Positions 1-10,620 of a DNA stretch of 64,000 nucleotides are shown piece by piece. The DNA is from Perkinsus olseni (lineage: Eukaryota > Perkinsozoa > Perkinsida > Perkinsidae): assembly GCA_013115135.1 (NCBI GenBank), contig JABANP010000036.1, forward strand, positions 168,553-232,552, in the 5' to 3' direction. The notes below the pieces were generated by a model. That model searched no databases. It saw nothing but the letters and a program-made list of their open reading frames with translations, and had not been told where the DNA came from. The translations under genes were made by a program, and so were the position numbers. Within the stretch, counting starts at the first letter, position 1. Every line of letters starts with the position of its first letter.

Positions 1-12
1 ATCAAACCGGTG

Positions 13-360
13 ATGAAGAAACTTCCAGAAAGTGACTGCGAACTGCACTTCAAGAGAATTTTGAAAACCATGGAGAACCGAGTGGATCAAATGACTGGGG
101 TGGGCGGCTCGGCGTGGGCGAGTTCAGAGGACGGCCTCTATCGAATATCCAACCAGGCTCGATGGTTGATGCAGGATGATGGCGGCTCGAAAGAGGACTT
201 CATTCGGATACAAATCGACGAAGATGTGGGAGTCCTGAGGAAGCTGGCGATGATCCTGAGGCGGGATGGGAGGCTATGGCGGGAGTTGCCTTGGAGTCAG
301 AAATTTCGACTCCGCCTGATCAGGGAGGTGGTGGGTGGTGATGGCTTTCGCGGTGCATGA
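13..360 (+). CDS. Hypothetical protein, partial exon at window edge
   Basis: An open frame of about 115 codons from the ATG at 13 to a stop at 358-360. The frame is also open to the left edge, so this may be an internal or terminal exon of a gene starting outside the window. The product is charged and helical-looking, with many Lys/Arg/Glu/Asp and Trp residues (for example a RWLMQDDGGSKEDF stretch and a final basic segment rich in Arg), and has no signal peptide or membrane span. I do not recognise the family. It may belong to the same transcription unit as the plus-strand exons that follow, but I could not join them. Confidence 0.4.
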   Translation: MKKLPESDCELHFKRILKTMENRVDQMTGVGGSAWASSEDGLYRISNQARWLMQDDGGSKEDFIRIQIDEDVGVLRKLAMILRRDGRLWRELPWSQKFRLRLIREVVGGDGFRGA

Positions 361-660
361 TGACACTCGCCATGAGACCATGCTTATTGTGTTTCATTCG
401 TCTCTGCCCGGCGTTGAATTGCAGTCGTGGGAGAAGGTCTAGGTGCACACGGTGAGTATCTTTAAGACGGCGCTCCTCACCGTAGCGCGCTCGCCCGGAA
501 AACAGAGGCTGGCCCTCCGCTGACTATGAGGGATAGGACTGTCCACAGTGCTTTTCCCGATGAATGATGCTGGATAATGCCCTAGTTGATGCCAACGGTT
601 GTTGCTTGCCAACACAACTCTCTCCCATACCGGAGAACGACAAGGTACTGGGCTACGGGC

Positions 661-3453
661 GTCTTCCGATAGCTGACGGTGTTCAGTAAGGTTAAGCACA
701 AACTTTTCCTGGAACAGGAGCAGCGATACAGCTGGAACAGCCAGAGTCGGCATTGGAGCGAGTTCGTGAGGGCCTGGCGGGTAGCCCACGCGCGTGTTGG
801 CCGTGATCGGGGCTCCTGTTGTCGGCCCTCAGGAGCGGTGTCCCGAGCCCAAGAGTTCAGAGGCCTTCCGGCAGTGGATGGACGACACGAAAAGGTGCTA
901 TCAGATTCTCTGTGCGGGGTGGGAACGTCGGCAGAGCGAGGAGTCAGGCTTCGCCGTGGACATTTGGTAAGCATGGTCTTGGTCACTATAGTGGTGATAT
1001 CAGTCTCCCTCGTCGTAGCTTACCACCCGAAGTCAGTGGCGAGCCGAGCCGACCCGCCAACATCATTTCGGCTTCAACTGATGTACGCGCTGCTTCAGAG
1101 GCCGAACCCTGCATGAGATAGCGCGGCCAGATATCTTTGCTGCGCCTCTCGACCGACAGCGCACCCGCGGGGCAGTTTCAGAGGCTTCTCCGATGCCCCA
1201 AGGGAGGCGCAGCGCGGCGAGGTCGAGTGGGATGTACTCATCCTTGAGCGCGGAGTTCCTGGCCGACCTCGAGAGTCTGGTAGAGCGCTTACAGCTATCA
1301 GCTCTATCATGTTGCCTCTACAGGCAGATTCTATCCAGAGCGGGTTCCGCCCGTCCGAGTGGCCGACCTCCTCGCCGTCCACCGATGCCCCGGCACCCTC
1401 CGGTGATGGTGAGAATGTCAGCGTGAGTTTACCTACGGCCTCTTCGTGCCCACCAGTCGACGGCCTGTCAGTCCAACAGCAACACCTCCAGCGACATCGG
1501 AAACACGGCAGTCCTGTTCTCGTCCCCCGACATCCTCTTCTCCAGCGTCCTCTGAATTCCAAAGTTATCGATCCAGCCTCGCCGTTGATGAGACGGCTGG
1601 CCAGGTGCTGGAGCGTCCCAATCCTGGGGTCTGGGCTCCTGCGTTACACGTGGATCACCTCAGACCGGGCAGCGACGGTCGGCAGCCAGCGACCTGTCGA
1701 TTTCGCCGAGTTCCACACAATCATTGTCCCGGGGAAATGACGTGGAGGCAGCCAATATCAGTCAAGTGAGTCCATCTGCCTAGTGCCCTTCGACCGAGGC
1801 TACCTCCGCCCTTGACAGCTGGTCGCGGCAATGGAATCCTCGGAGAACCCGACGGGACAGGGCAGAGTCTCGACAACCCCCACCAACAAGGTGCGTCGCT
1901 GCATTGTGGTCAAGACTCCTTGAGGGACCCTGGCCAGGAGCATGGCGCAGACGGTGACACGGTCCAGGACGAGTCACCCTATCTTGCCCCAGCGGACGCC
2001 GCTCGTAGAGTCCGATCTCGACGATCTGGAGTGCGAGTCGTTGGTCATTCTCGGCGCCAGTAGGAGGGCTCTCGAGCACCGCCCTTCGTCGCCCAGTGAG
2101 ACCACCGTCGTTGATTCAGGCTTCGGTAGCGGATCGGGTCCGCTCTCATCGTCGTCCGGTCGGCGGAAGGGGACACTGGACTTCATACTCCACCGCACAC
2201 CTCTCGAGTCCATCTCTGAAGAACTGGAGGAGGCCGAGTCCGATCCAGTCGAAGTCACGCGTGAGCTCACGACGGAGGCGTCTTTGCAGGAACCAAGGAT
2301 GCTCAGGGCAGGAGTCCAATAGCTTCCCCCTCAATCGAGTTGTCACTCCGGACAAGGGACGGGAGCAGGCACGGGCAGGATGAATTGCTGGTCGTTCGAG
2401 TCAACTCGGCATTCTCTCGGCTGCCAGCTCTCCGGTCGCGCCCTCTGGAGGGACTCCAGTCGGATAAGACCGACGTAGATGGCGATGCCGTTCCCTCGGC
2501 GGTTGGGCAACACGGCTCGGAGCGAGAGCTTTTCCCGGCACAACGCGAGGATTCGTCGGAACATTGTGGAACGGAGCATCCCACAGCCGCCTCTGCTGAT
2601 TACCTAGCGCAAGAATCTGATGAGAAGTTGGGCTTGGATGACCCCAAGGTCGGGGAGGCTCGGGATGGGCAGCAGCCAGATACAGCGGGCGGAGTTGTCA
2701 CAACGGGATTGCACCTCGAAGGTGACTGGCAAGGCTCAGCGGCCGAACAAGAGTCGATAGCGAGTGTTACGGAGGAGATTAACCTGTCGTCGGGAGACAG
2801 CACCACCACAGAGGACGAACGGGAGTGCTCATCCAACGACCATGCTGCTTCCGAGTCGTCTTCGGAGAGTCCTGCAGACAACTCAGATGATCTGAGCGGT
2901 AAGCTGGGATGGACGCTTCTCAGTTGCCCTTTTTGATACCCTCAGGAATCGACGTCGTGAGTGACGGTAAGGATGAAGCCCGGAAGGAGCCGCTGGGGTT
3001 GCGATGCTGGTTCACGAGAGAGCGCTCTCCCAGTCCGTCACTCTCGCAACCAGACGAGCCTCGTGTTAGCAACGCTTTGGCGCTCGGTCATCGGCGTTCA
3101 CGTTCTGCCGATTTGACAAATGCGCGGTGTCTGCAATCAACGTCTGTTGGTGGTGGTAACAGTTGGCAGCAGCCGCAGCACAGCATGAGTTCTCGGAGAG
3201 GCACTGCCATTCTCACGTCTGAGGAGAGGGAACTACTCAAAATTCGCGAGGAGAAGGAGTCCATGCGCGATGAGATGTTGCGGAACCGGAGGTTCGCGGC
3301 CAGAATCTACAATGGGACTCGTCCTGCTCCTGTTGTACGGGCTTGCAACTGGTTAAGATTACCGATTTGTATCAGGTGCGGCAACTCCGCCCTATTCGTC
3401 CGCAGACCAAGGCCTTAATTAAGGAGCAGCCGTTGCGTAACTTCCGCTTTTGA
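661..3453 (+). CDS. Hypothetical multi-exon protein, serine/acidic-rich
   Basis: Several plus-strand frames in this stretch look coding but no single frame runs through, as expected for short exons. Examples are about 830-956 (a segment ending before a GTAAGC donor at 957), 1190-1426, 1942-2322, 2340-2930 and 2940-3330. A last frame in about 3340-3453 contains a basic LRPIRPQTKALIKEQPLR segment and ends at a TGA at 3451-3453. The middle part (about 2340-2930) is rich in Ser, Glu and Asp with runs of serine, so it is probably disordered. The segment at 3200-3300 is charged and coiled-coil-like (ERELLKIREEKESMRDEM). No domain was recognised. Exon joins and even the number of genes are uncertain. 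Confidence 0.4.
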
Positions 3454-3546
3454 CTGACGGGATTTTGACACATGCTGAAATGAAGCCTCCGACACATTTA
3501 CATGGTTTCGATAATCCGTTTGGTTGATGCGTTGCTCTTGTGAGGG

Positions 3547-4211
3547 TCAGTTGGGTAAGCCGCTCAGCGAGGGGAGATGATTCGAGATCGCATGGCCTGG
3601 GGGAGAGCGCATCACAACTCGGGCGTGGCATGGGCTGATACACTTCCAGCTTCGTCAGAGCTCCAATGGGGAGGGTCTTTTCCGGTCACGTCAAGACTTA
3701 AATGCATTTCAAGTGTCCATCCCAGCCTCAGTATGGCATTCTGGAAGGACGGGGAAGGAACCTGCGCCGAGCTACATATGCTTAAGTGGAATCAATTCCG
3801 AGTCCGTGGTTCCAGACGAGATTAACTCCTTCAATACGGGCGTGCCGACAGCGAGATGAGTTTCGTCTGAATCCCGGGTTTGAAATCTACGCGATCTCCC
3901 ACTTCTCTTGTGACACTCGTAGACCTACTAACCTAGAGTTGAGGGTTATCGGGAATTGGCGAGCGAGCTGTCAACCCTGAGTTCCTCGTACTGCTGAGTT
4001 GATGGGTTCATTTCGCGTGCCAATTTCGCTATCCCGGTCAACGCCAACAGCGTACAACCTGGAACGTCGTCGCTTTGGCCTGTCCCGTGGTCGCCAGCAA
4101 ATCTCGGAAGTTGACTCCCGCAACGGCGGAATTGTTGTCCTCGATCATGAAATTGATGGCCTTATTCGCGGAATAGAGCTCCGTATTCGTGGAGGCCCGC
4201 CGCTTGAGTGA
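3547..4211 (+). CDS. Hypothetical protein, 3' exons
   Basis: Plus-strand coding-like frames continue after 3453. One covers about 3787-3863 (GINSESVVPDEINSFNTGVP). The last, about 4000-4211, ends in a plausible C-terminus (GGIVVLDHEIDGLIRGIELR) with a TGA at 4209-4211. They may be the 3' exons of the preceding gene if its 3451-3453 stop lies in an intron, or a separate small gene. The end converges on the first EFL gene, whose stop is at 4469, leaving a 257-base shared 3' region with no feature I recognise. Confidence 0.35.
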
Positions 4212-4468
4212 CTTTCTTGTTCTCCAATTTGATACCCACTTACCACAGAACTGCTGTCTTTACTCGCTAACGTGATACACTCAACCGCTGTCATAACGAT
4301 CTCACCCTAGACCGGATAGACTTCTGAATGGTAAGTCCGCCAGTCCATCAGCAACTATTCTACAACTACATCTCCCCTGAATCATTAACAACTAGGAACA
4401 CGTAAAGGTTGCATATGCACAATACTTGGTAAAGAGTGGTATATACCAAACGGCAGTAAGTCTAGGAG

Positions 4469-5881
4469 TTATTTGACATCCTTGGGAGTGGTAGCAACAC
4501 ACTTACCGAGCATAACAACACCGTTACCCTCCATGATGGCAACACGAGAGAGACCCTCGCAATGCTTGAAGGTATCAACGACAAGGTGCTGCATGGGCTC
4601 GAAGACGACCTCGGCCATCTCGTTGGACTTAAGAGAGTGGGGATCCTCCAACTTCTTGCCACCGGTCTCCTTACCGACCTTCCAGTTGATCTTGGTGAGC
4701 TTGCAAGCGGAACGACCAGTACGGACGAATGCGATAGGAGAGTATCCAACCTTCAATTCACCGGGGACATCCAAGATCTGGACCTGGGCGGTGAAATTGG
4801 CAATATGGTGGAGAGTCTTATCAGACTTGGCGATCATGCAGTCACCAACACGGGGCATGTTATCCTTGTTGAGGCCCTTGACGTTAAGGCCGACGTTGTC
4901 GCCGGGATAGGCCTCTTGCTCACGCTTGTGATGCATCTCGATGGTGAAGACCTTACCGCCGCAAGGGGTAGCGGGGGTATGAGTGGGCATGAAGAGGACA
5001 TCCTCGTTGGGCTTGACAACACCCTGCTCAACACGGCCAGTGAGAACATCACCGACACCCTTAATCTTGTAGATACCGGAGAGGGGAACACGCACGGGAG
5101 CATCAGTGACACGCTTCGGGACAGTAGCGAACTTCTCGAGAGCATCGTACAAGGTCTCAACGTGGATCTTCTCCTCATCCTTGACGGTACGCTGGACGTC
5201 CATTCCCTTCCACCAGGGCATCTTGTCGGACTTCTTGATGAGGTTATCACCGCACCAGCCGGAGATGGGGAGGATGGGAACGCACTTCTCAACGAAGTCC
5301 TTCTTCCAGCCGACACGGCCGAGCATGTTCTTCATCTCATCACGGATCTCATGATAACGAGACTCCTTGTAGCCGGCGACATCGGAATCCATCTTGTTGA
5401 CACCGACGATCAACTGCTTGACGCCCAACAAGTTGATAAGACGAGCGTGCTGACGGGTCTGACCCTGGATCTCACCAGCCTTGTGGTTACCACGGGCAAT
5501 GGCGGTACCGAAGTTACCATCAGCAGGAACCATAAGAAGGGCGACATCAGCCTGAGAGGCACCGGTGATCATGTTCTTGATGAAATCCCTATGGCCGGGG
5601 GCATCAATGACGGTGTAATGCCAAGTCTCAGTGAAGAACTCCTTGGTAGTGCAGGCGATGGTGACACCACGCTCACGCTCCTCCTTCTGGCGATCCATAT
5701 AGAAGGCGAAGGCGAAGGAGGACTTGCCAAGACGGTCGGCCTCAGCCTTGAGCTTCTCCATCTCTCTCTCGGAGACACCGCCGAGCTCGAACAACAAACG
5801 ACCGGTGGTGGTCGACTTGCCGGAATCGACGTGACCGCAGATCACGATGGACATATGAGTCTTCTCTCCAGTGGCAGCCAT
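4469..5881 (-). CDS. EFL: Elongation factor-like GTPase EFL, copy 1
   Basis: 470-residue translational GTPase that delivers aminoacyl-tRNA to the ribosome A site, replacing EF-1alpha. The start is the ATG at 5881 (MAATGEK); an in-frame upstream extension exists but is absent from copy 3. Domain I has the P-loop GHVDSGKST (residues 16-24), DAPGH (93-97) and NKMD (162-165), followed by beta-barrel domains II and III. It is EFL and not EF-1alpha because it has MDRQKEERERGVTIACTTKEF and the AGEIQGQTRQHARLINLLGV segment typical of EFL. Residues 1-236 match copies 2 and 3, while from residue 237 on there are about two dozen substitutions. The CDS has no intron. It is the last gene of a head-to-tail array and its 3' flank is unlike those of the other copies. 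Confidence 0.95.
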   Translation of the reverse strand: MAATGEKTHMSIVICGHVDSGKSTTTGRLLFELGGVSEREMEKLKAEADRLGKSSFAFAFYMDRQKEERERGVTIACTTKEFFTETWHYTVIDAPGHRDFIKNMITGASQADVALLMVPADGNFGTAIARGNHKAGEIQGQTRQHARLINLLGVKQLIVGVNKMDSDVAGYKESRYHEIRDEMKNMLGRVGWKKDFVEKCVPILPISGWCGDNLIKKSDKMPWWKGMDVQRTVKDEEKIHVETLYDALEKFATVPKRVTDAPVRVPLSGIYKIKGVGDVLTGRVEQGVVKPNEDVLFMPTHTPATPCGGKVFTIEMHHKREQEAYPGDNVGLNVKGLNKDNMPRVGDCMIAKSDKTLHHIANFTAQVQILDVPGELKVGYSPIAFVRTGRSACKLTKINWKVGKETGGKKLEDPHSLKSNEMAEVVFEPMQHLVVDTFKHCEGLSRVAIMEGNGVVMLGKCVATTPKDVK

Positions 5882-7614
5882 AGTTGTAGGGCTTTTTGAG
5901 AAAAAAATCTCCAATCAAACTGAGAAAAACGTGATGATGACGAGCTAAGGACAGAGACCGGGCAACTAAATACCCCTCGCCGTTGTCACTCGTGGAGTTG
6001 CAAACTTGAAAAGTTTGTGAACATTGAAGGAACCACGAATCCAATGACCACCCACAGAGCCACAGGGACAATCGTTAAGCGTAGCTAAAGAATCATCTGA
6101 AGCCAAAACAAGCTGCTCCATTGCACTTTGCTGATCGATTGTTCATTCGATACCATGAGCTTATTGGGGACAATATTTGTGTGTACAGCTTGGGGACAAC
6201 CCTGGGCTGCAGTAACACAACGCATCTCTCTATTCTCGTATAAGCCACGTAGAATATAGGCTTCCCGCACATTCTTCGTAGGGTGGTGTGCTACCGAGGC
6301 CTGTAGGAGGAAGGACTGTTAAGTTCGCTGGATGCTCTCGTTGTGCTCGTCGTGTTGTGAGGTTCGAGGTAGAGCATCAGAGCGGATGTTTTTGGATTCC
6401 GGGGTCCCCGAATCGGGGATGGTCACGAATGGTGACTCTCGATTGGACAAGCGGCTCCGCATCCGTTACCTGGTCCGGGGTCGTGGCAGCGAGAAGTTCT
6501 TGGTGCAACTCCCGGCCACGACTCGTTTCGTTTTAGGGAAGCCTTGCCAAATTTCACTGCTGGCTCATCAGCTGTCTAGTTCTTCGGAAACCTCTTCGGG
6601 TCTCTCGCGGGCACGATTGACGCGTATCTCGGACCGGGCGAAGTATGTTTTCTGTTGCTTCTTACATATTGAGTTCCGAAGAGCTTTAGACGTTGTGGCA
6701 TTGCATACACGCTCCTCGCGGATCAATTGAGTCGTCTAAATAGTAGTATCGCTATTTGAATGGCGTTGTTGCATTACGGTACGACTTGGAGGTCTGTTGG
6801 TTCAGGAATTAGAGAAGGCGCGATGAGCTGACGTAATCACGATCCGGTTGATTGATTTACGGGCTAAGTCCGACTATGTTAACGCAGTAAAGCGCCGTCC
6901 ACCGTTCTGTAGTTTACGATCATACGCGGGGGCTCCGTGGCAAAGGCCGAGGCTTTTTACTACGGTTATTCCAGTTTTGCACTGACCTCTTGCCAACATT
7001 CACCATTCCAGAATCAATCGTAAGATGTTGCGTTGAATACCGACGTCATGATTGGGCGAAGAGCACCGCGGTGCAATGATTCGTTCCTGCTACGTGCAGC
7101 CTGCACTTGGGCTAGATCAGCAATGGCTGCTGCACCATCAACGCAGAAATATGGGAGTGTATTGATCAGACTCTGAAAAAGTATCCACATCGGCGAACGA
7201 GGCTTGCGGGGGTTCAACCGCAACAACACGACCGCTCGGAACCGGTATTCATAAGATCATCATGTCATTCGCAGTAAAAAAGCTGTATGCCCTGAATTCA
7301 CTGAGCTCTCAAGAAGCTCTGGATTGAGCTGAGTGCACAGATAACCCTTCAGGTCATATATTATTGCAGTTGGCACAACTGACACAGCCATGTGGTGTGA
7401 TGCTGACAGCTGTCAAATAACTGCGATCCCGAAACCGGTCCAACTATTGATTGACTAACCAGACACTATTTTTCTGGCGGTTTTCCGTTGAAAGAACCCT
7501 GGTTTATAATAAGCGAGACGTGTCATCACCTACGTAACCACGAGAATCTTTCTCATAGCTGCTAGACAATGTGGAACTTTTTTACTGGTAATCAACTGAT
7601 TCACGTAATAGTCC
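5882..7614. repeat. EFL spacer repeat, long form (1733 nt)
   Basis: Spacer between EFL copies 1 and 2. It is almost identical to 9028-10620 apart from a few substitutions and a 141-nt segment (6694-6834) missing from the second spacer. It should contain the promoter and 5' UTR of copy 1 (right of 5881) and the 3' UTR of copy 2 (left of 7615). Small open frames in it recur in both spacers but show no recognisable protein. No tRNA or other RNA gene was seen. Confidence 0.85.
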
Positions 7615-9027
7615 TTACTTGACCTCCTTGGCGGTGGTACCAACGCACTTACCGAGCATAACAACACCGTTACCCTCCATAAGAGCAACACGAGAGAGAC
7701 CCTCGCAATGCTTGAAGGAGTCGACGACAAGGTGCTGAAGGGGCTCGAAGACGACCTCGGCCATCTCGTTGGACTTAAGGGAGTGGGGATCCTCCATCTT
7801 CTTGCCACCAGTCTCCTTGCCGACCTTCCAGTTGATCTTGGTGAGCTTGCAAGCGGAACGGCCAGTACGGACGAAGGCAATGGGGGAGTAACCGACCTTG
7901 ATCTCACCGGGGACATCCAAGATCTGGACCTGGGCGGTGAAGGTACCGACGTGCTGGAGAGTCTTATCGGCCTTGGAGATCATGCAGTCACCAACACGGG
8001 GCATGTTATCCTTGTTGAGGCCCTTAACGTTAAGGCCGACGTTGTCACCGGGGAGAGCCTGCTCCTCACGCTTGTGATGCATCTCGATGGTGAAGACCTT
8101 ACCGCCGCAAGGGGTAGCGGGGGTATGAGTGGGCATGAAGAGGACATCCTCGTTGGGCTTGACAACACCCTGCTCAACACGGCCAGTGAGGACGTCACCG
8201 ACACCCTTGATCTTGTAGATACCGGAGAGGGGAACACGCATGGGAGCGTCGGTAACACGCTCGGGGACGGTGGCGAACTTCTCAAGAGCATCGTACAAGG
8301 TGTCGACGTGGTACTTGGTCTCGTCCTTGACGGTACGCTGGACGTCCATTCCCTTCCACCAGGGCATCTTGTCGGACTTCTTGATGAGGTTATCACCGCA
8401 CCAGCCGGAGATGGGGAGGATGGGAACGCACTTCTCAACGAAGTCCTTCTTCCAGCCGACACGGCCGAGCATGTTCTTCATCTCATCACGGATCTCATGA
8501 TAACGAGACTCCTTGTAGCCGGCGACATCGGAATCCATCTTGTTGACACCGACGATCAACTGCTTGACGCCCAACAAGTTGATAAGACGAGCGTGCTGAC
8601 GGGTCTGACCCTGGATCTCACCAGCCTTGTGGTTACCACGGGCAATGGCGGTACCGAAGTTACCATCAGCAGGAACCATAAGAAGGGCGACATCAGCCTG
8701 AGAGGCACCGGTGATCATGTTCTTGATGAAATCCCTATGGCCGGGGGCATCAATGACGGTGTAATGCCAAGTCTCAGTGAAGAACTCCTTGGTAGTGCAG
8801 GCGATGGTGACACCACGCTCACGCTCCTCCTTCTGGCGATCCATATAGAAGGCGAAGGCGAAGGAGGACTTGCCAAGACGGTCGGCCTCAGCCTTGAGCT
8901 TCTCCATCTCTCTCTCGGAGACACCGCCGAGCTCGAACAACAAACGACCGGTGGTGGTCGACTTGCCGGAATCGACGTGACCGCAGATCACGATGGACAT
9001 ATGAGTCTTCTCTCCAGTGGCAGCCAT
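7615..9027 (-). CDS. EFL: Elongation factor-like GTPase EFL, copy 2
   Basis: 470 residues, start ATG at 9027 (MAATGEK), same GTPase motifs as copy 1 (P-loop 16-24, DAPGH 93-97, NKMD 162-165). The protein is identical to copy 3 over its whole length. The 5' flank matches copy 1, whereas the CDS 3' half and 3' flank match copy 3. This gene is therefore the hybrid expected from unequal exchange between a copy-1-like and a copy-3-like gene. No introns. Presumably a highly expressed housekeeping gene. Confidence 0.95.
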   Translation of the reverse strand: MAATGEKTHMSIVICGHVDSGKSTTTGRLLFELGGVSEREMEKLKAEADRLGKSSFAFAFYMDRQKEERERGVTIACTTKEFFTETWHYTVIDAPGHRDFIKNMITGASQADVALLMVPADGNFGTAIARGNHKAGEIQGQTRQHARLINLLGVKQLIVGVNKMDSDVAGYKESRYHEIRDEMKNMLGRVGWKKDFVEKCVPILPISGWCGDNLIKKSDKMPWWKGMDVQRTVKDETKYHVDTLYDALEKFATVPERVTDAPMRVPLSGIYKIKGVGDVLTGRVEQGVVKPNEDVLFMPTHTPATPCGGKVFTIEMHHKREEQALPGDNVGLNVKGLNKDNMPRVGDCMISKADKTLQHVGTFTAQVQILDVPGEIKVGYSPIAFVRTGRSACKLTKINWKVGKETGGKKMEDPHSLKSNEMAEVVFEPLQHLVVDSFKHCEGLSRVALMEGNGVVMLGKCVGTTAKEVK

Positions 9028-10620
9028 AGTTGTAGGGCTTTTTGAGAAAAAAATCTCCAATCAAACTGAGAAAAACGTGATGATGACGAGCTAAGGACAG
9101 AGACCGGGCAACTAAATACCCCTCGCCGTTGTAACTCGTGGAGTTGCAAACTTGAAAAGTTTGTGAACATTGAAGGAACCACGAATTCAATGACCACCCA
9201 CAGAGCCACAGGGACAATCGTTAAGCGTAGCTAAAGAATCATCTGAAGCCAAAACAAGCTGCTCCATTGCACTTTGCTGATCGATTGTTCATTCGATACC
9301 ATGAGCTTATTGGGGACAATATTTGTGTGTACAGCTTGGGGACAACCCTGGGCTGCAGTAACACAACGCATCTCTCTATTCTCGTATAAGCCACGTAGAA
9401 TATAGGCTTCCCGCACATTCTTCGTAGGGTGGTGTGCTACCGAGGCCTGTAGGAGGAAGGACTGTTAAGTTCGCTGGATGCTCTCGTTGTGCTCGTCGTG
9501 TTGTGAGGTTCGAGGTAGAGCATCAGAGCGGATGTTTTTGGATTCCGGGGTCCCCGAATCGGGGATGGTCACGAATGGTGACTCTCGGTTGGACAAGCGG
9601 CTCCGCATCCGTTACCTGGTCCGGGGTCGTGGCAGCGAGAAGTTCTTGGTGCAACTCCCGGCCACGACTCGTTTCGTTTTAGGGGAGCCTTGCCAAATTT
9701 CACTGCTGGCTCATCAGCTGTCTAGTTCTTCGGAAACCTCTTCGGGTCTCTCGCGGGCACGATTCACGCGTATCTCGGACCGGGCGAAGTATGTTTTCTG
9801 TTGCTTCTTACATATTGAGTTCCGAAGAGCTTTAGACGTAATCACGATCCGGTTGATTGATTTACGGGCTAAGTCCGACTATGTTAACGCAGTAAAGCGC
9901 CGTCCACCGTTCTGTAGTTTACGATCGTACGCGGGGGCTCCGTGGCAAAGGCCGAGGCTTTTTACTACGGTTATTCCAGTTTTGCACTGACCTCTTGCCA
10001 ACATTCACCATTCCAGAATCAATCGTAAGATGTTGCGTTGAATACCGACGTCATGATTGGGCGAAGAGCACCGCGGTGCAATGATTCGTTCCTGCTACGT
10101 GCAGCCTGCACTTGGGCTAGATCAGCAATGGCTGCTGCACCATCAACGCAGAAATATGGGAGTGTATTGATCAGACTCTGAAAAAGTATCCACATCGGCG
10201 AACGAGGCTTGCGGGGGTTCAACCGCAACAACACGACCGCTCGGAACCGGTATTCATAAGATCATCATGTCATTCGCAGTAAAAAAACTGTATGCCCTGA
10301 ATTCACTGAGCTCTCAAGAAGCTCTGGATTGAGCTGAGTGCACAGATAACCCTTCAGGTCATATATTATTGCAGTTGGCACAACTGACACAGCCATGTGG
10401 TGTGATGCTGACAGCTGTCAAATAACTGCGATCCCGAAACCGGTCCAACTATTGATTGACTAACCAGACACTATCTTTTCTGGCGGTTTTCCGTTGAAAG
10501 AACCCTGGTTTATAATAAGCGAGACGTGTCATCACCTACGTAACCACGAGAATCTTTCTCATAGCTGCTAGACAATGTGGAACTTTTTTACTGGTAATCA
10601 ACTGATTCACGTAATAGTCC
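9028..10620. repeat. EFL spacer repeat, short form (1593 nt)
   Basis: Second spacer of the EFL array, homologous to 5882-7614 end to end. It lacks the 141 bases present at 6694-6834 of the first spacer; the junction here is the GACGT at 9836-9840. It carries the 5' region of EFL copy 2 and the 3' region of copy 3. Apart from the shared non-conserved small frames, nothing else was found. Confidence 0.85.

Noticed and set aside
4562..5899. Long plus-strand open frame (about 445 codons) antisense to EFL copy 1, also opposite copies 2 and 3
   Set aside because: It mirrors the EFL CDS exactly and recurs wherever EFL occurs. Strong codon bias in EFL avoids codons whose complements are stops. The translation is low-complexity Leu/Asp/Gly and resembles no protein.
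5882..5914. N-terminal extension of EFL copies 1 and 2 (MEIFFSKSPTT before MAATGEK)
   Set aside because: Copy 3 lacks it because its 5' flank is unrelated, and EFL proteins start near MAATGEK-like sequence; it is 5' UTR.
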